This document shows, in pieces, positions 17,869 to 26,960 of a DNA stretch of 64,000 bases (the first letter of the stretch is position 1; every line of letters starts with the position of its first letter). Origin of the DNA: an uncultured Pseudohongiella sp. Its GTDB lineage: Bacteria; Pseudomonadota; Gammaproteobacteria; Pseudomonadales; Pseudohongiellaceae. A program made the position numbers and the translations under genes. Below the pieces are notes generated by a model. It did not search any database, was not told the origin of the DNA, and saw only the letters and a program-made list of their open reading frames with translations. Where the stretch lies: positions 1 through 64,000 of the forward strand of contig CACAEJ010000008.1 in the NCBI GenBank assembly GCA_902531515.1, read 5' to 3'.

Positions 17869-19566
17869 TTAAGGCATCGCCCAAGCCGGCAACTGACCAA
17901 GAACATCAAAGGTCAAATGCCCAAGTGTATACACAAAAAAAGTTAGTAAGAACACCGACAATATATCCAACCATATCCCAGCTATCACCATTTTCATTAT
18001 CGGTATCCTGCCTGTCCCGTAAACTATCGCATTAGCCGGCGTGGACACTGGCAACATGAAGGCACAGGAAGCAGCTAGGGTTGTTGGAATCAATAGCAAT
18101 AACGGATGAGCCTCAATTGCCTGGGCAAGGCTCGCCATAATTGGCACAGCTAGGGTGATCGTAGCTGTATTTGAAGCCACCTCGGTCAGACCTGTAATGA
18201 ATGCAACAGTGCTCATCACAATAACGAGCTGCTCTGCATTCCCGAGCAGAGTGGCGAGTTGTGCAGCAATGTAATCTGACAAGCCCGAGGTTCCAAACCC
18301 CTTTGCAATGGCCAAGCCTCCGCCAAAGAGCAATAAAATCCCCCAGGGAACGCGCTTTGCATCTTCCCAATCCATCAATCTTCCACCGTTTTCCTTTGCT
18401 GCTGGAATCATAAATAACGTAAGCGCAACCGCAATTGAAACGCTACCATCATCGATCATAAATCCAACAGGTGATGATCCTATCGATGAAAGAAGTTTGT
18501 CTAAGTAGTAGCTCCAACCAAAAAGATCCACCTCTGGTCCAAACAACCTTTCTTTCCGAGTCATCAGCAGCAAGGCAAAAGAAACAAAGACGGCTGTCAC
18601 ACGCTTTTCCTCAGTTGACATTGGTCCTAACTTTTTAATCTCAGTCTGAATAAATTCTTTGCCACTAAACGGAGTGCTGCTTGGCAGAGGGAAAACCACT
18701 CGCGTTAATAACACCCAAGCAATCATCATATAGATAAAACTCATTGGCAAAGCGAAAAGCATCCAAGTAGCAAATGTGATATCCGGCGCCTCTGGAAACA
18801 GCTGTGACATTTGAGTTATTAGAATTCCGTTCGGCGGAGTACCTATTAGTGTTGCAAAACCACCTATGGAGGCACCATAAGCAATCCCCAAAAGGAGTGT
18901 GAGCGAAAAGTTATCCGCTCTTGGGTCTATCTGCCCTCCCCTCTTCAGGATATCTTTGTTTAACTCTTCATAGAGTAAAACTAATGACATACCCATAGGC
19001 ATTAACATCAATGCCGTTGCCGTATTTGACAGCCACATTGAGAGAAATCCAGTGGCAATCATGAAACCTAACACCAATCGGTGAGGCTGACCGCCAATGA
19101 TTCTTAATATATTCAGCGCTATTCTCTTATGTAAATTCCATTTCTCTACAGCTACCGCGAGAATGAAACCACCCATAAACAAAAGGATGATCCAATCCAT
19201 GTACTGATTAGCAACATTAGGAAAAATGATATCGAAATCTGCTGCGCTGTATCCATCTGAGAATGTCGCAGTTTCGAGGTTAATCCTGTTGCCCGCCGGC
19301 AATTCTCGTCCGCGCATTATCCCCAGGAGCGGAAACAAAATGATAGGGAGCAAGGCTGTAGCTGAGAGAGGAATTGCTTCCGTAATCCACCAAATAGCCA
19401 TCAATAAAATGACAGCGGCCATACGTGTTACTAGAGGATTAGAAGGGTCTAGGTCTACGAAAAGTAGCATCGAGATGAAAACCAAAGGGCCCAGCCAAAG
19501 ACCTACTTTACTTCTGAACGGAATCTCAACTGATTCCGTTGAATGGTTCTCTGCAGCAGTGCTCAT
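17869..19566 (-). CDS. SLC13/DASS family sodium-coupled anion transporter
   Basis: 565 residues, polytopic (more than ten hydrophobic segments). The two diagnostic Ser-Asn-Thr motifs are both present (MWLSNTATALMLMPMG and EVASNTATITLAVPIM); they form the Na+ and carboxylate sites in the divalent-anion sodium symporter family. A hydrophilic N-terminal stretch of about 20 residues precedes the first helix. It imports dicarboxylates or sulfate with Na+ across the inner membrane; the substrate cannot be chosen from sequence alone. It is downstream of, and on the same strand as, the dienelactone hydrolase, with a 32-bp gap. Confidence 0.92.
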   Translation of the reverse strand: MSTAAENHSTESVEIPFRSKVGLWLGPLVFISMLLFVDLDPSNPLVTRMAAVILLMAIWWITEAIPLSATALLPIILFPLLGIMRGRELPAGNRINLETATFSDGYSAADFDIIFPNVANQYMDWIILLFMGGFILAVAVEKWNLHKRIALNILRIIGGQPHRLVLGFMIATGFLSMWLSNTATALMLMPMGMSLVLLYEELNKDILKRGGQIDPRADNFSLTLLLGIAYGASIGGFATLIGTPPNGILITQMSQLFPEAPDITFATWMLFALPMSFIYMMIAWVLLTRVVFPLPSSTPFSGKEFIQTEIKKLGPMSTEEKRVTAVFVSFALLLMTRKERLFGPEVDLFGWSYYLDKLLSSIGSSPVGFMIDDGSVSIAVALTLFMIPAAKENGGRLMDWEDAKRVPWGILLLFGGGLAIAKGFGTSGLSDYIAAQLATLLGNAEQLVIVMSTVAFITGLTEVASNTATITLAVPIMASLAQAIEAHPLLLLIPTTLAASCAFMLPVSTPANAIVYGTGRIPIMKMVIAGIWLDILSVFLLTFFVYTLGHLTFDVLGQLPAWAMP

Positions 19567-19598
19567 ATATTCTTCTTATTTTAACCGCTTGTAGATTC

Positions 19599-20309
19599 CT
19601 AAAATATTTCATCCAAAAAATTGCCAAGAGACTGATACGTTCTCTTCTCAGCAACCTCTTTATACATCGTGCCGAAATCTGGATTATTAGCGTGAGGGTT
19701 GGTAAACGCATGCATAGTATTCCCGTATGCATGAACTTGCCAGTCGGCTCCGGCTTCTGTCATCTCAGTTTCAAAGGATAGAACTTGTTCAGGGGGCACC
19801 ATTGGATCGTCGTGACCATGCAAACATAGAACTTTTGCTTTGACATCCTCATTAGCGATGTCACCTGGAGCAAAAATCCCATGAATGCTCACAACCCCGG
19901 CGACATCAGCACCCGATCTTGCCAACTCGAGCACGCACATACCCCCAAAACAGTAACCCATCGCAGCTACTTTACTAGCATCCACTTGGGACAAGTTTCG
20001 CCCTGCGATCAAAGCGGCTGTAATTCTATTCCTTAACATGCCTCGGTCAGACGCAAAAGGATTCATAAGAGACGAATTTAGCTCTACGTCATCATCACTA
20101 CCGAAGACACCTTTACCGTACATATCAACGGCCATGCCGACATATCCCATACTAGCAACCCGCTCCGCAGCGTTGCAGGCAAACTCCCTACGTCCACTCC
20201 AGTCGTGAACCACCAACACTAGAGGTTTTGGAGAGTCAGCATCTTCATAAGCAACAAAAGCCTCTAGCTCCGTGCTGCCATCTTTATAATCTAATAGCTC
20301 TTTTTTCAT
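19599..20309 (-). CDS. Dienelactone hydrolase family protein
   Basis: 236 residues, alpha/beta hydrolase with the DLH nucleophile elbow MGYCFGGMCVLELAR (GxCxGG, Cys nucleophile). The other landmarks are the acid region KVLCLHGHDDPMVPPE and the catalytic His in YGNTMHAFTNPHAN. The family cleaves dienelactones or other esters in the cytoplasm; no chlorocatechol genes are nearby, so a general carboxymethylenebutenolidase-like role is all that can be said. It precedes the SLC13 transporter on the same strand by 32 bp. Confidence 0.9.
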   Translation of the reverse strand: MKKELLDYKDGSTELEAFVAYEDADSPKPLVLVVHDWSGRREFACNAAERVASMGYVGMAVDMYGKGVFGSDDDVELNSSLMNPFASDRGMLRNRITAALIAGRNLSQVDASKVAAMGYCFGGMCVLELARSGADVAGVVSIHGIFAPGDIANEDVKAKVLCLHGHDDPMVPPEQVLSFETEMTEAGADWQVHAYGNTMHAFTNPHANNPDFGTMYKEVAEKRTYQSLGNFLDEIF

Positions 20310-20359
20310 CTCTTAACCCGTATCTTCTCAAGTTTTTGAAGACTTCTGTTAGATCTGCC

Positions 20360-20839
20360 TCACAACAGCTCTAATATAGCCTCGGCTGAGCTAACCTTGA
20401 TTTCACCTGGAGCTTCTATAGCCAAATGGGAGACAACACCATCATCAACAATCATTCCGAACCTCTGGGCTCGTTTACCCATTCCAAATCCGCTGGCGTC
20501 CAGCTCTAGCCCTATAGCTTGGGTGAATTCTGCATTGCCGTCCGCTAACATAAGAAGCTTTTCTGCGTTTTGAGCCTCTCCCCATGCGCCCATGACAAAG
20601 GCATCGTTAACAGCCATACAAACAATCTCATCGACACCCTTACTTTTAATTTGATCAGCATTGACTACGAAGCCTGGCAAATGTGTCATCGAGCACCCCG
20701 GCGTAAAAGCACCTGGCACAGCAAAAAATACCACCTTTTTCCCTCCAAAAACTTCGTCGCTGCTTACCTCCTTAGGGCCCCCATCTGCCAGCGTTTTGAA
20801 ATTAACTGACGGCACCTTATCTCCAACCTGAATTGTCAT
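20360..20839 (-). CDS. Peroxiredoxin, Prx5 (glutaredoxin/GSH-dependent) type
   Basis: 159 residues. Peroxidatic Cys in VPGAFTPGCSMTHLPGF (about residue 49, PxxxTxxC) and the Prx5-typical lines DEIVCMAVNDAFVMGAWG and GFGMGKRAQRFGMIVDDGVV. It reduces H2O2 and alkyl hydroperoxides in the cytoplasm with glutathione/glutaredoxin as reductant. There is no export signal. It is one of four peroxiredoxins of different subfamilies in this window. It lies upstream of the dienelactone hydrolase on the same strand with about 50 bp between. Confidence 0.93.
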   Translation of the reverse strand: MTIQVGDKVPSVNFKTLADGGPKEVSSDEVFGGKKVVFFAVPGAFTPGCSMTHLPGFVVNADQIKSKGVDEIVCMAVNDAFVMGAWGEAQNAEKLLMLADGNAEFTQAIGLELDASGFGMGKRAQRFGMIVDDGVVSHLAIEAPGEIKVSSAEAILELL

Positions 20840-20985
20840 GCATACTCTCCTAAAATTCTAAGACGTGAAAAGTCCACACAGATATTAGCAAATTCGGTGG
20901 GGCTTGCCAGAAAATCACAAAAAAATTACAGCATCGTTGTTCCATACTTCGCGGAGACCGAAATCATAATTCTATCTCTAGACGC

Positions 20986-21786
20986 TTAATAGTCGGAATT
21001 GATCACACCGCTTATCCACTCGATATGCAAGGATAAACGCTCAAAAACAGCAATAGAGCCGTACTGTCCCTGAGTTTCTTCAGAAAACCGAGGTCCCTCG
21101 ATCTGACCCACGGAAACACCGGCAATAAGTAACCCTGCAGGTGTTTCTAAAAAGGCTGGACCGCCACTATCCCCCAAGCTCAGAGTCCCTTCGAGTGGCA
21201 AAGCTGCGCTTCCCGGAAGACGAGGGTCATCAAAAAAGGTGCGCAGTTGCTGATCTGCGTGACTAATTCTATTTTCGGCTTGGCGTTTCGTGCCATCATC
21301 GTATTGCCTGCCTGTAGTTCCGAGACCAAAATAACCCCAGCCAACCAAGGTAACCACTTCTCCTAACTCCTTCGGCTGAGTATTCACAGGAATTGGTTCT
21401 GGGTAGTTTACCTCTTGCGAAAATCGTAAGAGAGCAAGGTCGACTTCAGGGGTATTAGGGGATACGAAATCTGGATGTAAAACCACAAGATCAATGCTTC
21501 GCTCAGTGTTAGCTATCTCTACCTCAAATTCCTCCCCTCTTTGGATAACGGAACCAAGTGATGTCTCTCCAACGCAATGCGCCGCAGTGAGAGCCCAAAG
21601 ATCTGAAACTAAAGTCGCTCCACATACTTTTCTCATACCTTGTTGTTCGAGGAAAAAGACCTGAGGAAAGTCACTTGAGCGCAAAGAGTATTCGCCCGGA
21701 CCAACATCATGTCGAATTACAATACCGTGACTGCTTCTCGCAAATAAACTAAGTAAGTAAACTAGTATAACGACTCGTATTTTCAT
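20986..21786 (-). CDS. Secreted trypsin-like serine protease (S1)
   Basis: 266 residues. Signal peptide about residues 1-21. The chymotrypsin triad is complete: His in ALTAAHCVG, Asp in VDLALLRF and Ser in SLGDSGGPAF. At least one disulfide is likely (AHC with CGATL). The chain begins IVIRHDVGPGEYSLRSSDFPQ, so there is only a short propeptide if any. It is a periplasmic or secreted endopeptidase; the specificity-pocket residue cannot be set confidently by eye. Its start overlaps the upstream 68-residue membrane protein by 4 bp (ATGA), implying coupled translation. Confidence 0.9.
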   Translation of the reverse strand: MKIRVVILVYLLSLFARSSHGIVIRHDVGPGEYSLRSSDFPQVFFLEQQGMRKVCGATLVSDLWALTAAHCVGETSLGSVIQRGEEFEVEIANTERSIDLVVLHPDFVSPNTPEVDLALLRFSQEVNYPEPIPVNTQPKELGEVVTLVGWGYFGLGTTGRQYDDGTKRQAENRISHADQQLRTFFDDPRLPGSAALPLEGTLSLGDSGGPAFLETPAGLLIAGVSVGQIEGPRFSEETQGQYGSIAVFERLSLHIEWISGVINSDY

Positions 21787-21989
21787 GGTTCTTTGTTGAG
21801 CTTTCTACCCATTTTAGCCCGTCGTAACGGCCTCAACCTGGGTTGGTAGTTAGATTGAGCTGCAATTCTAAATATTTTAACTATACGGTGAGCGACTACA
21901 ACGAGAGTAACGACAATAAAGGCAAGAATAGTAGCTGCGAGCCATTGCTCTGCTGTCCAACCACTAACATCTATTAACCTTGAAAGCAC
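21783..21989 (-). CDS. Small single-span membrane protein
   Basis: 68 residues, GTG start with GAGGGA about 8 nt upstream. One hydrophobic helix (WLAATILAFIVVTLVVVA, residues 16-34) is followed by a strongly basic tail (RLRPLRRAKMGRKLNK), so the tail is expected in the cytoplasm. Its stop overlaps the start of the trypsin-like protease by 4 bp. I do not recognise a family; it may anchor, chaperone or simply be co-expressed with the protease. Confidence 0.6.
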   Translation of the reverse strand: MLSRLIDVSGWTAEQWLAATILAFIVVTLVVVAHRIVKIFRIAAQSNYQPRLRPLRRAKMGRKLNKEP

Positions 21990-22056
21990 AATGATTCCCT
22001 CACACTCGATTTAAGCTGTAACTTTGAAAGTTGTACCGGTTAATCTAAAAAGAAAG

Positions 22057-22677
22057 CTAGGAATTATTTGCCATGTCCGAAACAAGCTTTTCAATTTTAG
22101 ATAACCGCTCCAAAGGATCATTCATCTCCAGAAGTTCCTGCCTTACATTAATCCCAAGAGGTATCAGCTCGCTAAGGCGCCATCCTAGCTGTCTTAAATC
22201 ACTGTAGTCTATAGTGAGCTTTCTTTCGGCAACCAACGGATGATCCTCTAAATTTCGTAGCAAGTCAGATAGTGCCGTAAATTGATCGCCTGAGGGGATA
22301 ACTTCAGCTTCAGTGGACTCGATGTCGCTGAATTCGACTGAAGCGTGGAGAACGTCGTCATCTTCCTGCCAGAAATCCTGTGCGACAAATTTCACAGCAC
22401 CCTCAATCGTAATACCCAAAAGCCCGCTATCTAGTTGGTCCCAGTCAACAATGTTTGCATAGGTTCCCGTGTTATGAACCGTCTGATGCAAGTTTTTCTT
22501 GCTGGTTTCCTCCCCTGACTTTAACAAGCAAATGCCAAACCCTGTACCTGTTCTCATACAATGGCTAACTAAATCTATATAACGCCTCTCAAATATCTGG
22601 AGATCAAAACGTCCTCCGGGAAATAAAACAATATTCAGCGGGAATAAAGGAATGTCATTAGAGATTTTGTTAAGCAT
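22057..22677 (-). CDS. LON peptidase substrate-binding-domain protein
   Basis: 206 residues corresponding to the N-terminal (LAN) domain of Lon only: IPLFPLNIVLFPGGRFDLQIFERRYIDLVSHC at the N-terminus and GFGICLL after it. No AAA+ or protease domain follows, which is normal for this stand-alone family. The function is unknown; the fold is related to substrate binding by Lon. It sits 53 bp downstream of mpl on the same strand, an association seen in other gammaproteobacteria. Confidence 0.88.
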   Translation of the reverse strand: MLNKISNDIPLFPLNIVLFPGGRFDLQIFERRYIDLVSHCMRTGTGFGICLLKSGEETSKKNLHQTVHNTGTYANIVDWDQLDSGLLGITIEGAVKFVAQDFWQEDDDVLHASVEFSDIESTEAEVIPSGDQFTALSDLLRNLEDHPLVAERKLTIDYSDLRQLGWRLSELIPLGINVRQELLEMNDPLERLSKIEKLVSDMANNS

Positions 22678-22730
22678 AAGGTTGATAATTAAATAGTAAG
22701 TAAAATTCTCGTAACGACCTAACCAAATAT

Positions 22731-24185
22731 TTAGTTTTGCGTCATTTCAATTGATTTTAGTGAGGTAAGCAACTTTTCATGGATTCCCTCAAAACCACCG
22801 TTACTCATGATGATCACATTATCCCCTGAACTACATGTCTCTGCGAGAAGAGTGACAATTTCATCCACAGAGTTAAAAACTCGACTTGGTACCCCAAGAG
22901 AAGAAGTCAAAAGCTCAAAATCCAAACCCATATCATCACTTTTATACCAAACCACTTCGTCAGCAGAGTGACATGCCTGACTTAATTTATCCTGATGAAT
23001 TCCAGACTTCATTGTGGCAGATCTAGGCTCGATGACCGCGACTAGCCGTTGGGAATTTTTGCTAGACCCCAATTTCGCCGCAAAACCATCGAGTGTTGTT
23101 TTTATAGCGGTTGGGTGATGAGCAAAATCATCGTAGACATTAACCCCGTTACCAGTCCCGCAAAATTCCATTCTCCTTTTCACTCCCTCAAACTTTTCGA
23201 GGGCTTTTGTAGCCAAGGATAAATCCACTCCAACATGATTTGCTGCCGCAACAGCGGCCATAGCATTTCTCACATTGTGCTGACCACTCTGATTCCATCT
23301 GACCAATCCCTCTGATCTGGTGATCTCTCCTGAAGCCTCCACATACTTAAACAACTGGAACTCATTACCTTGCTCCCCGTCAAGTAGCGCATTCCATAAT
23401 TTCCCCGTTTCAAGGGCAATTTTTTCACAGCTCGATTCCGGAAGATTTACTCCAAACAGCTGCCTTTTGGACCAGCAGCCCATGCCCATAACCTTTTCTA
23501 TCTCAGAATCTTCATAAGGGCTTATAATTGCTCCATTCCCGGGAATAGTGCGAACCAAATGATGAAACTGTTTTTCTATCTCTTCGAGATTCTTAAAAAT
23601 ATCTGCATGGTCAAACTCCAAATTATTTAAAACCGCTGTTCTAGGGGCATAATGAATAAATTTTGACCTCTTATCGAAAAAAGCACTGTCATACTCGTCT
23701 GCTTCTACTACAAAAAATTGCGAACCTCCTAAACGAGCAGACTCAGAAAAATTTTTAGTGACCCCTCCAATTAAAAATCCGGGTCTTAATCCCGCAAATT
23801 CGAGAATCCAAGCTAGTATTGCACTTGTCGTAGTCTTTCCATGTGTTCCGGCAACCCCTAACACCCACTTGTCACGAAGAACAGACTCAGCCAGCCACTG
23901 AGGTCCCGATATATAGGAGAGCCCTTTCTCAATTACATATTCTACTGCAGCATTTCCTCTAGAAAGTGCGTTTCCTATGATCACTTGGTCTGGCGTCGGC
24001 TCAAGATGTTTAGCACTATAGCCCTCCAGAATTTCAATGCCCTCCGCTTCTAATTGCGTACTCATCGGCGGATAAACATTCACATCACTTCCTGTTACCC
24101 TAAAGCCCATCTGTTTTGCCAGAACGGCTAAGCTGCCCATAAAGGTGCCGCAGATACCAAGAATATGTATATGATTTGTGTTGAT
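22731..24185 (-). CDS. mpl: UDP-N-acetylmuramate:L-Ala-gamma-D-Glu-meso-DAP ligase (Mpl), non-standard start
   Basis: Murein-peptide recycling ligase: joins the recovered tripeptide to UDP-MurNAc in the cytoplasm using ATP. Mur-ligase P-loop GVAGTHGKTTT, ADEYDSAFFDKRSKF, NNLEFDHADIF and VYDDFAHHPTAI are all present. The track begins at an internal ATG (24140), but the conserved N-terminus HIHILGICGTFMGSLA continues in frame upstream of it. Between the upstream in-frame TAG and that ATG there is no ATG, GTG or TTG. GGAG is followed 6 nt later by ATC (24185), 3 nt later by ATT (24188), so initiation at a rare AUC/AUU codon is likely; I give the ATC. A sequencing error is the alternative. Confidence 0.88.
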   Translation of the reverse strand: MNTNHIHILGICGTFMGSLAVLAKQMGFRVTGSDVNVYPPMSTQLEAEGIEILEGYSAKHLEPTPDQVIIGNALSRGNAAVEYVIEKGLSYISGPQWLAESVLRDKWVLGVAGTHGKTTTSAILAWILEFAGLRPGFLIGGVTKNFSESARLGGSQFFVVEADEYDSAFFDKRSKFIHYAPRTAVLNNLEFDHADIFKNLEEIEKQFHHLVRTIPGNGAIISPYEDSEIEKVMGMGCWSKRQLFGVNLPESSCEKIALETGKLWNALLDGEQGNEFQLFKYVEASGEITRSEGLVRWNQSGQHNVRNAMAAVAAANHVGVDLSLATKALEKFEGVKRRMEFCGTGNGVNVYDDFAHHPTAIKTTLDGFAAKLGSSKNSQRLVAVIEPRSATMKSGIHQDKLSQACHSADEVVWYKSDDMGLDFELLTSSLGVPSRVFNSVDEIVTLLAETCSSGDNVIIMSNGGFEGIHEKLLTSLKSIEMTQN

Positions 24186-24266
24186 AATTATCTCCAGACT
24201 CTTAAACTTCGATTGAGCATTTGACTAGGATTGCTCGAAACTTCCAGTTCGGTATTTTGAATCATT

Positions 24267-24776
24267 ATGGCATTGCATTCGACAAAATTCTGGGATTTCT
24301 CCAATCAATTATACGATAAGGACGGTGTTGCTGAGATTTGTCTCAAGTTGCAAGAAGAATTAGGGGTTGACGTAAATCTCTTCTTATTCTGTTACTGGAT
24401 TGCTCATTTCAAATATGCGCCATCGGAAATTGAGTGGGCACAGATTTTAGAATTTTCCAAAAGCTGGAAAACTAAAGTCGTCCAGCCTCTCCGAAATACT
24501 CGAAAGTCACTTAAAAAACTGCTTAAAAATCACCCGCAAAATTCAGACTTTGCCGAGCTCCTCAAGAAGCTGAAGAGCGATGAGTTATTAGCTGAAAAAA
24601 TACAACAGGAAGCTATGCAATCTTTGCTAAAAACTAGAGAAGCCGATGCGCAAGCGTTCTCGTCTAAAGATGCCATGATAAATCTCTCTTATTATTTTTC
24701 TACACTTGACATCGCACAGACAGAGGAACTGAAAAGCGGTCTCCTGAAGGTCGCTGAATCAGTCATCTACTCCTAA
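24267..24776 (+). CDS. TIGR02444 family protein
   Basis: 169 residues, all-helical and soluble. The N-terminus FWDFSNQLYDKDGVAEICLKLQEELGVDVNLFLFCYWIA is typical of the uncharacterised TIGR02444 family, found in Proteobacteria. A Lys-rich middle (TRKSLKKLLKNHPQ) and charged helices follow. No catalytic residues are known for the family. It is divergent from mpl and convergent with the M20 peptidase. The function is unknown. Confidence 0.82.
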   Translation: MALHSTKFWDFSNQLYDKDGVAEICLKLQEELGVDVNLFLFCYWIAHFKYAPSEIEWAQILEFSKSWKTKVVQPLRNTRKSLKKLLKNHPQNSDFAELLKKLKSDELLAEKIQQEAMQSLLKTREADAQAFSSKDAMINLSYYFSTLDIAQTEELKSGLLKVAESVIYS

Positions 24777-24801
24777 AAATAATTAGTATGACCAATGTTC
24801 A

Positions 24802-26211
24802 CTACTCGCTTACAGCAATGTCGATCACTAAATCCCAGTTGAAACGCACAAACCTATTCATTTCACTGATCAATATTCTTTCTTGATCACTGTGAGCTCC
24901 AAAACCCAAAGCCGCATCTTCTCGATCGATTGCCGGGCCAATTCCATAACATTGAACACCTCGTGCTCGTAAGTACGCCATATCAGTAGCTCCAGTTGAC
25001 ATAGTAGGGAGCGTAATTACACCGTAGTGCTCTTGTAAATTCTGTTCGATTGCTGAAAACGCCGTCGTATTAATACTGGTCTGCCCCGCCGGTCGGGTAT
25101 TGCGCTGGCCAAGACTCACATCGATCGAATCATCACCAATAACCTCGCGGATCTGTTCCAGGTAGTTCTCGATGTTTTCGTCAGGCAACGCACGAAAATC
25201 AACCGAAGCTCTCGACTCCGATGGAATAACATTGATTCGATAACCTGCATCAAAGATAGTAGGCGAAAGAGAAGATCTAAGCATAGATGCATGTCTGGGT
25301 TCATAAGCGAGAAAATACTCGTCTGCTTCACTGGCGCGTCCAGAGTCAAGCACAGCCAGATATCGCTCACCTGCATCTGGTGGTGAAATCGACGCCAGGC
25401 GCTCAAAATACGTATAAGTTGTCTCGTTCAAGCGAATAGGAGAGCGCCAATCAGCGATTGCCGATATCGCTTTAGCGAGGCGCACCACCGAGTTGTTCTG
25501 TAAGGGCACTGAACCGTGACCTGCAATGCCTCTTGCCGCCAACTCGAGTCGATAGGGGAGCTTCTCGACTGTTTGCACACCGCCATACACAACTTCACGA
25601 TTCACACGTGCCACACTGCCACCCTCGGCCAAACAGAACTCAGCTTCGATCTTATCGAAATGTTCATTCACCATGAACTCGATTCCATATTCCGTTGCAC
25701 CTTCCTCACCCGATTCGGCCAGAAAAATAACATCTCGCGACAAGGGTACATTCTGACGCTTGAGTTCTAGCATCACCATGAGCCCAGCTGCTAGATTATC
25801 CTTATCATCTACGGCTCCGCGCCCGTAGACGTAGCCTCCATCGACTGTTGCGCTGAAGGGTGGAAACGTCCATTTTTCGGGATCGACATTTACTACATCG
25901 GTATGGGCCATAATTAAAAGCGGTTCCTGGCTTCCATCACCTTTAAGTCGAGCTACCACATTTGGGCGCTCTGGATCCACCGAAAGCATTTCTACTGAAA
26001 TACCTTCGGTCTCCAGCACGTCTCTTAAATATTCCGCAGCCGGCAGCTCTCGGCCTGGTGGATCACTAGTATCAAATCTCAATAAAGCTCGAAAATGCTC
26101 TAGAGTTTCCTCTTCAACCGCTTCCCAGTCAGGTTCATTTATTTGTGTATGCGCGTAACCGGCAATCCAGAGGAATGTCAGTAACAAAAATCGTGATCTC
26201 AGCATAACCAT
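24802..26211 (-). CDS. Exported M20 family metallopeptidase
   Basis: 469 residues with a signal peptide (about residues 1-23, ...WIAGYAHTQ). Di-zinc site residues are visible: His/Asp in LLIMAHTDVVNVDPEKW, bridging Asp in GRGAVDDKDNLAAG, catalytic Glu-Glu in ESGEEGATEYG, and a late His in FGAHSDQERI. The insertion (lid/dimerisation) domain includes AARGIAGHGSVPLQNN. M20/M25/M40 enzymes cleave dipeptides or acylated amino acids; this one acts outside the cytoplasm. A second ATG two codons in (26205) is also compatible with the upstream AGGG. Confidence 0.92.
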   Translation of the reverse strand: MVMLRSRFLLLTFLWIAGYAHTQINEPDWEAVEEETLEHFRALLRFDTSDPPGRELPAAEYLRDVLETEGISVEMLSVDPERPNVVARLKGDGSQEPLLIMAHTDVVNVDPEKWTFPPFSATVDGGYVYGRGAVDDKDNLAAGLMVMLELKRQNVPLSRDVIFLAESGEEGATEYGIEFMVNEHFDKIEAEFCLAEGGSVARVNREVVYGGVQTVEKLPYRLELAARGIAGHGSVPLQNNSVVRLAKAISAIADWRSPIRLNETTYTYFERLASISPPDAGERYLAVLDSGRASEADEYFLAYEPRHASMLRSSLSPTIFDAGYRINVIPSESRASVDFRALPDENIENYLEQIREVIGDDSIDVSLGQRNTRPAGQTSINTTAFSAIEQNLQEHYGVITLPTMSTGATDMAYLRARGVQCYGIGPAIDREDAALGFGAHSDQERILISEMNRFVRFNWDLVIDIAVSE

Positions 26212-26261
26212 TTACCCTGATATTATAATTCGCGTAGCCAACTTAATTTTCGCTCCAATTC

Positions 26262-26843
26262 CTATTCAATTGAATTCTTATTCTGCGGTCCCTTCCACCT
26301 CTGCACAAAACCGCAATCAATACCGAATAGATCCAAAATTCTACCAACATGATGGTTCACTAAATCGTCAACGGTTTGAGGCTTTATATAATGTGCAGGC
26401 ATGGGTGGCGCAATAATAGCGCCCAACTGACTGGCTCTGTATAGCAGCTCACAGTGCCCCGTATGAAGAGGGGTTTCCCTCGGAACTAGCACCAGCCGTC
26501 TGCATTCTTTAAGCACCACGTCAGCGGCACGGACGATAAGTGAGTCCGCGTAAGAATTAGTGATTGCGGATAATGTCTTTATCGCGCATGGAGCAACAAT
26601 CATGCCGTCGGTTCCAAAAGAACCGCTGGCAATAGACGCCGAAATATCTCTGTTAGAGTGCAAGTGATCCCCAAGCGCTTGCACATCCTTAACTGACCAG
26701 TCAGTTTCCAAATTTATATTCATTTTGGCAGAATCGGACATTACCAAATGGGTCTCGACATCAGACTCTTCTTTTAATGCTTCTAGCAATCTTATGCCAT
26801 AGATCACTCCACTTGCTCCTGACATTCCAACTATCAACCGCAT
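26262..26843 (-). CDS. ubiX: Flavin prenyltransferase UbiX
   Basis: 193 residues. The FMN-binding N-terminus GMSGASGVIYGIRLLEAL, the SDSAKMN loop, and the PxxxH-type motifs VPRETPLHTGH and PPMPAHY are as in UbiX/Pad1. It transfers a dimethylallyl group to FMN to make prenylated FMN, the cofactor of UbiD decarboxylases in ubiquinone synthesis. No ubiD is in this window. It is on the same strand as the M20 peptidase, near mpl, and divergent from the phosphofructokinase. Confidence 0.94.
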   Translation of the reverse strand: MRLIVGMSGASGVIYGIRLLEALKEESDVETHLVMSDSAKMNINLETDWSVKDVQALGDHLHSNRDISASIASGSFGTDGMIVAPCAIKTLSAITNSYADSLIVRAADVVLKECRRLVLVPRETPLHTGHCELLYRASQLGAIIAPPMPAHYIKPQTVDDLVNHHVGRILDLFGIDCGFVQRWKGPQNKNSIE

Positions 26844-26960
26844 AATTTGCCTTCCAAAGTTTATCTAAAAGGGATTGTTACACCACTTATCCACACTAGC
26901 AAGCGCCGGCGTCTCGCAGTAACATTAAACACTTCAACTTTAAACCATTGTAAGCATGCT

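Noticed and set aside
26847-26960. N-terminal 38-codon extension of the phosphofructokinase
   Set aside because: It has no homology to the family and the family start MNKANLFYAQSGG is at ATG 26961; it lies in the divergent promoter region with ubiX.
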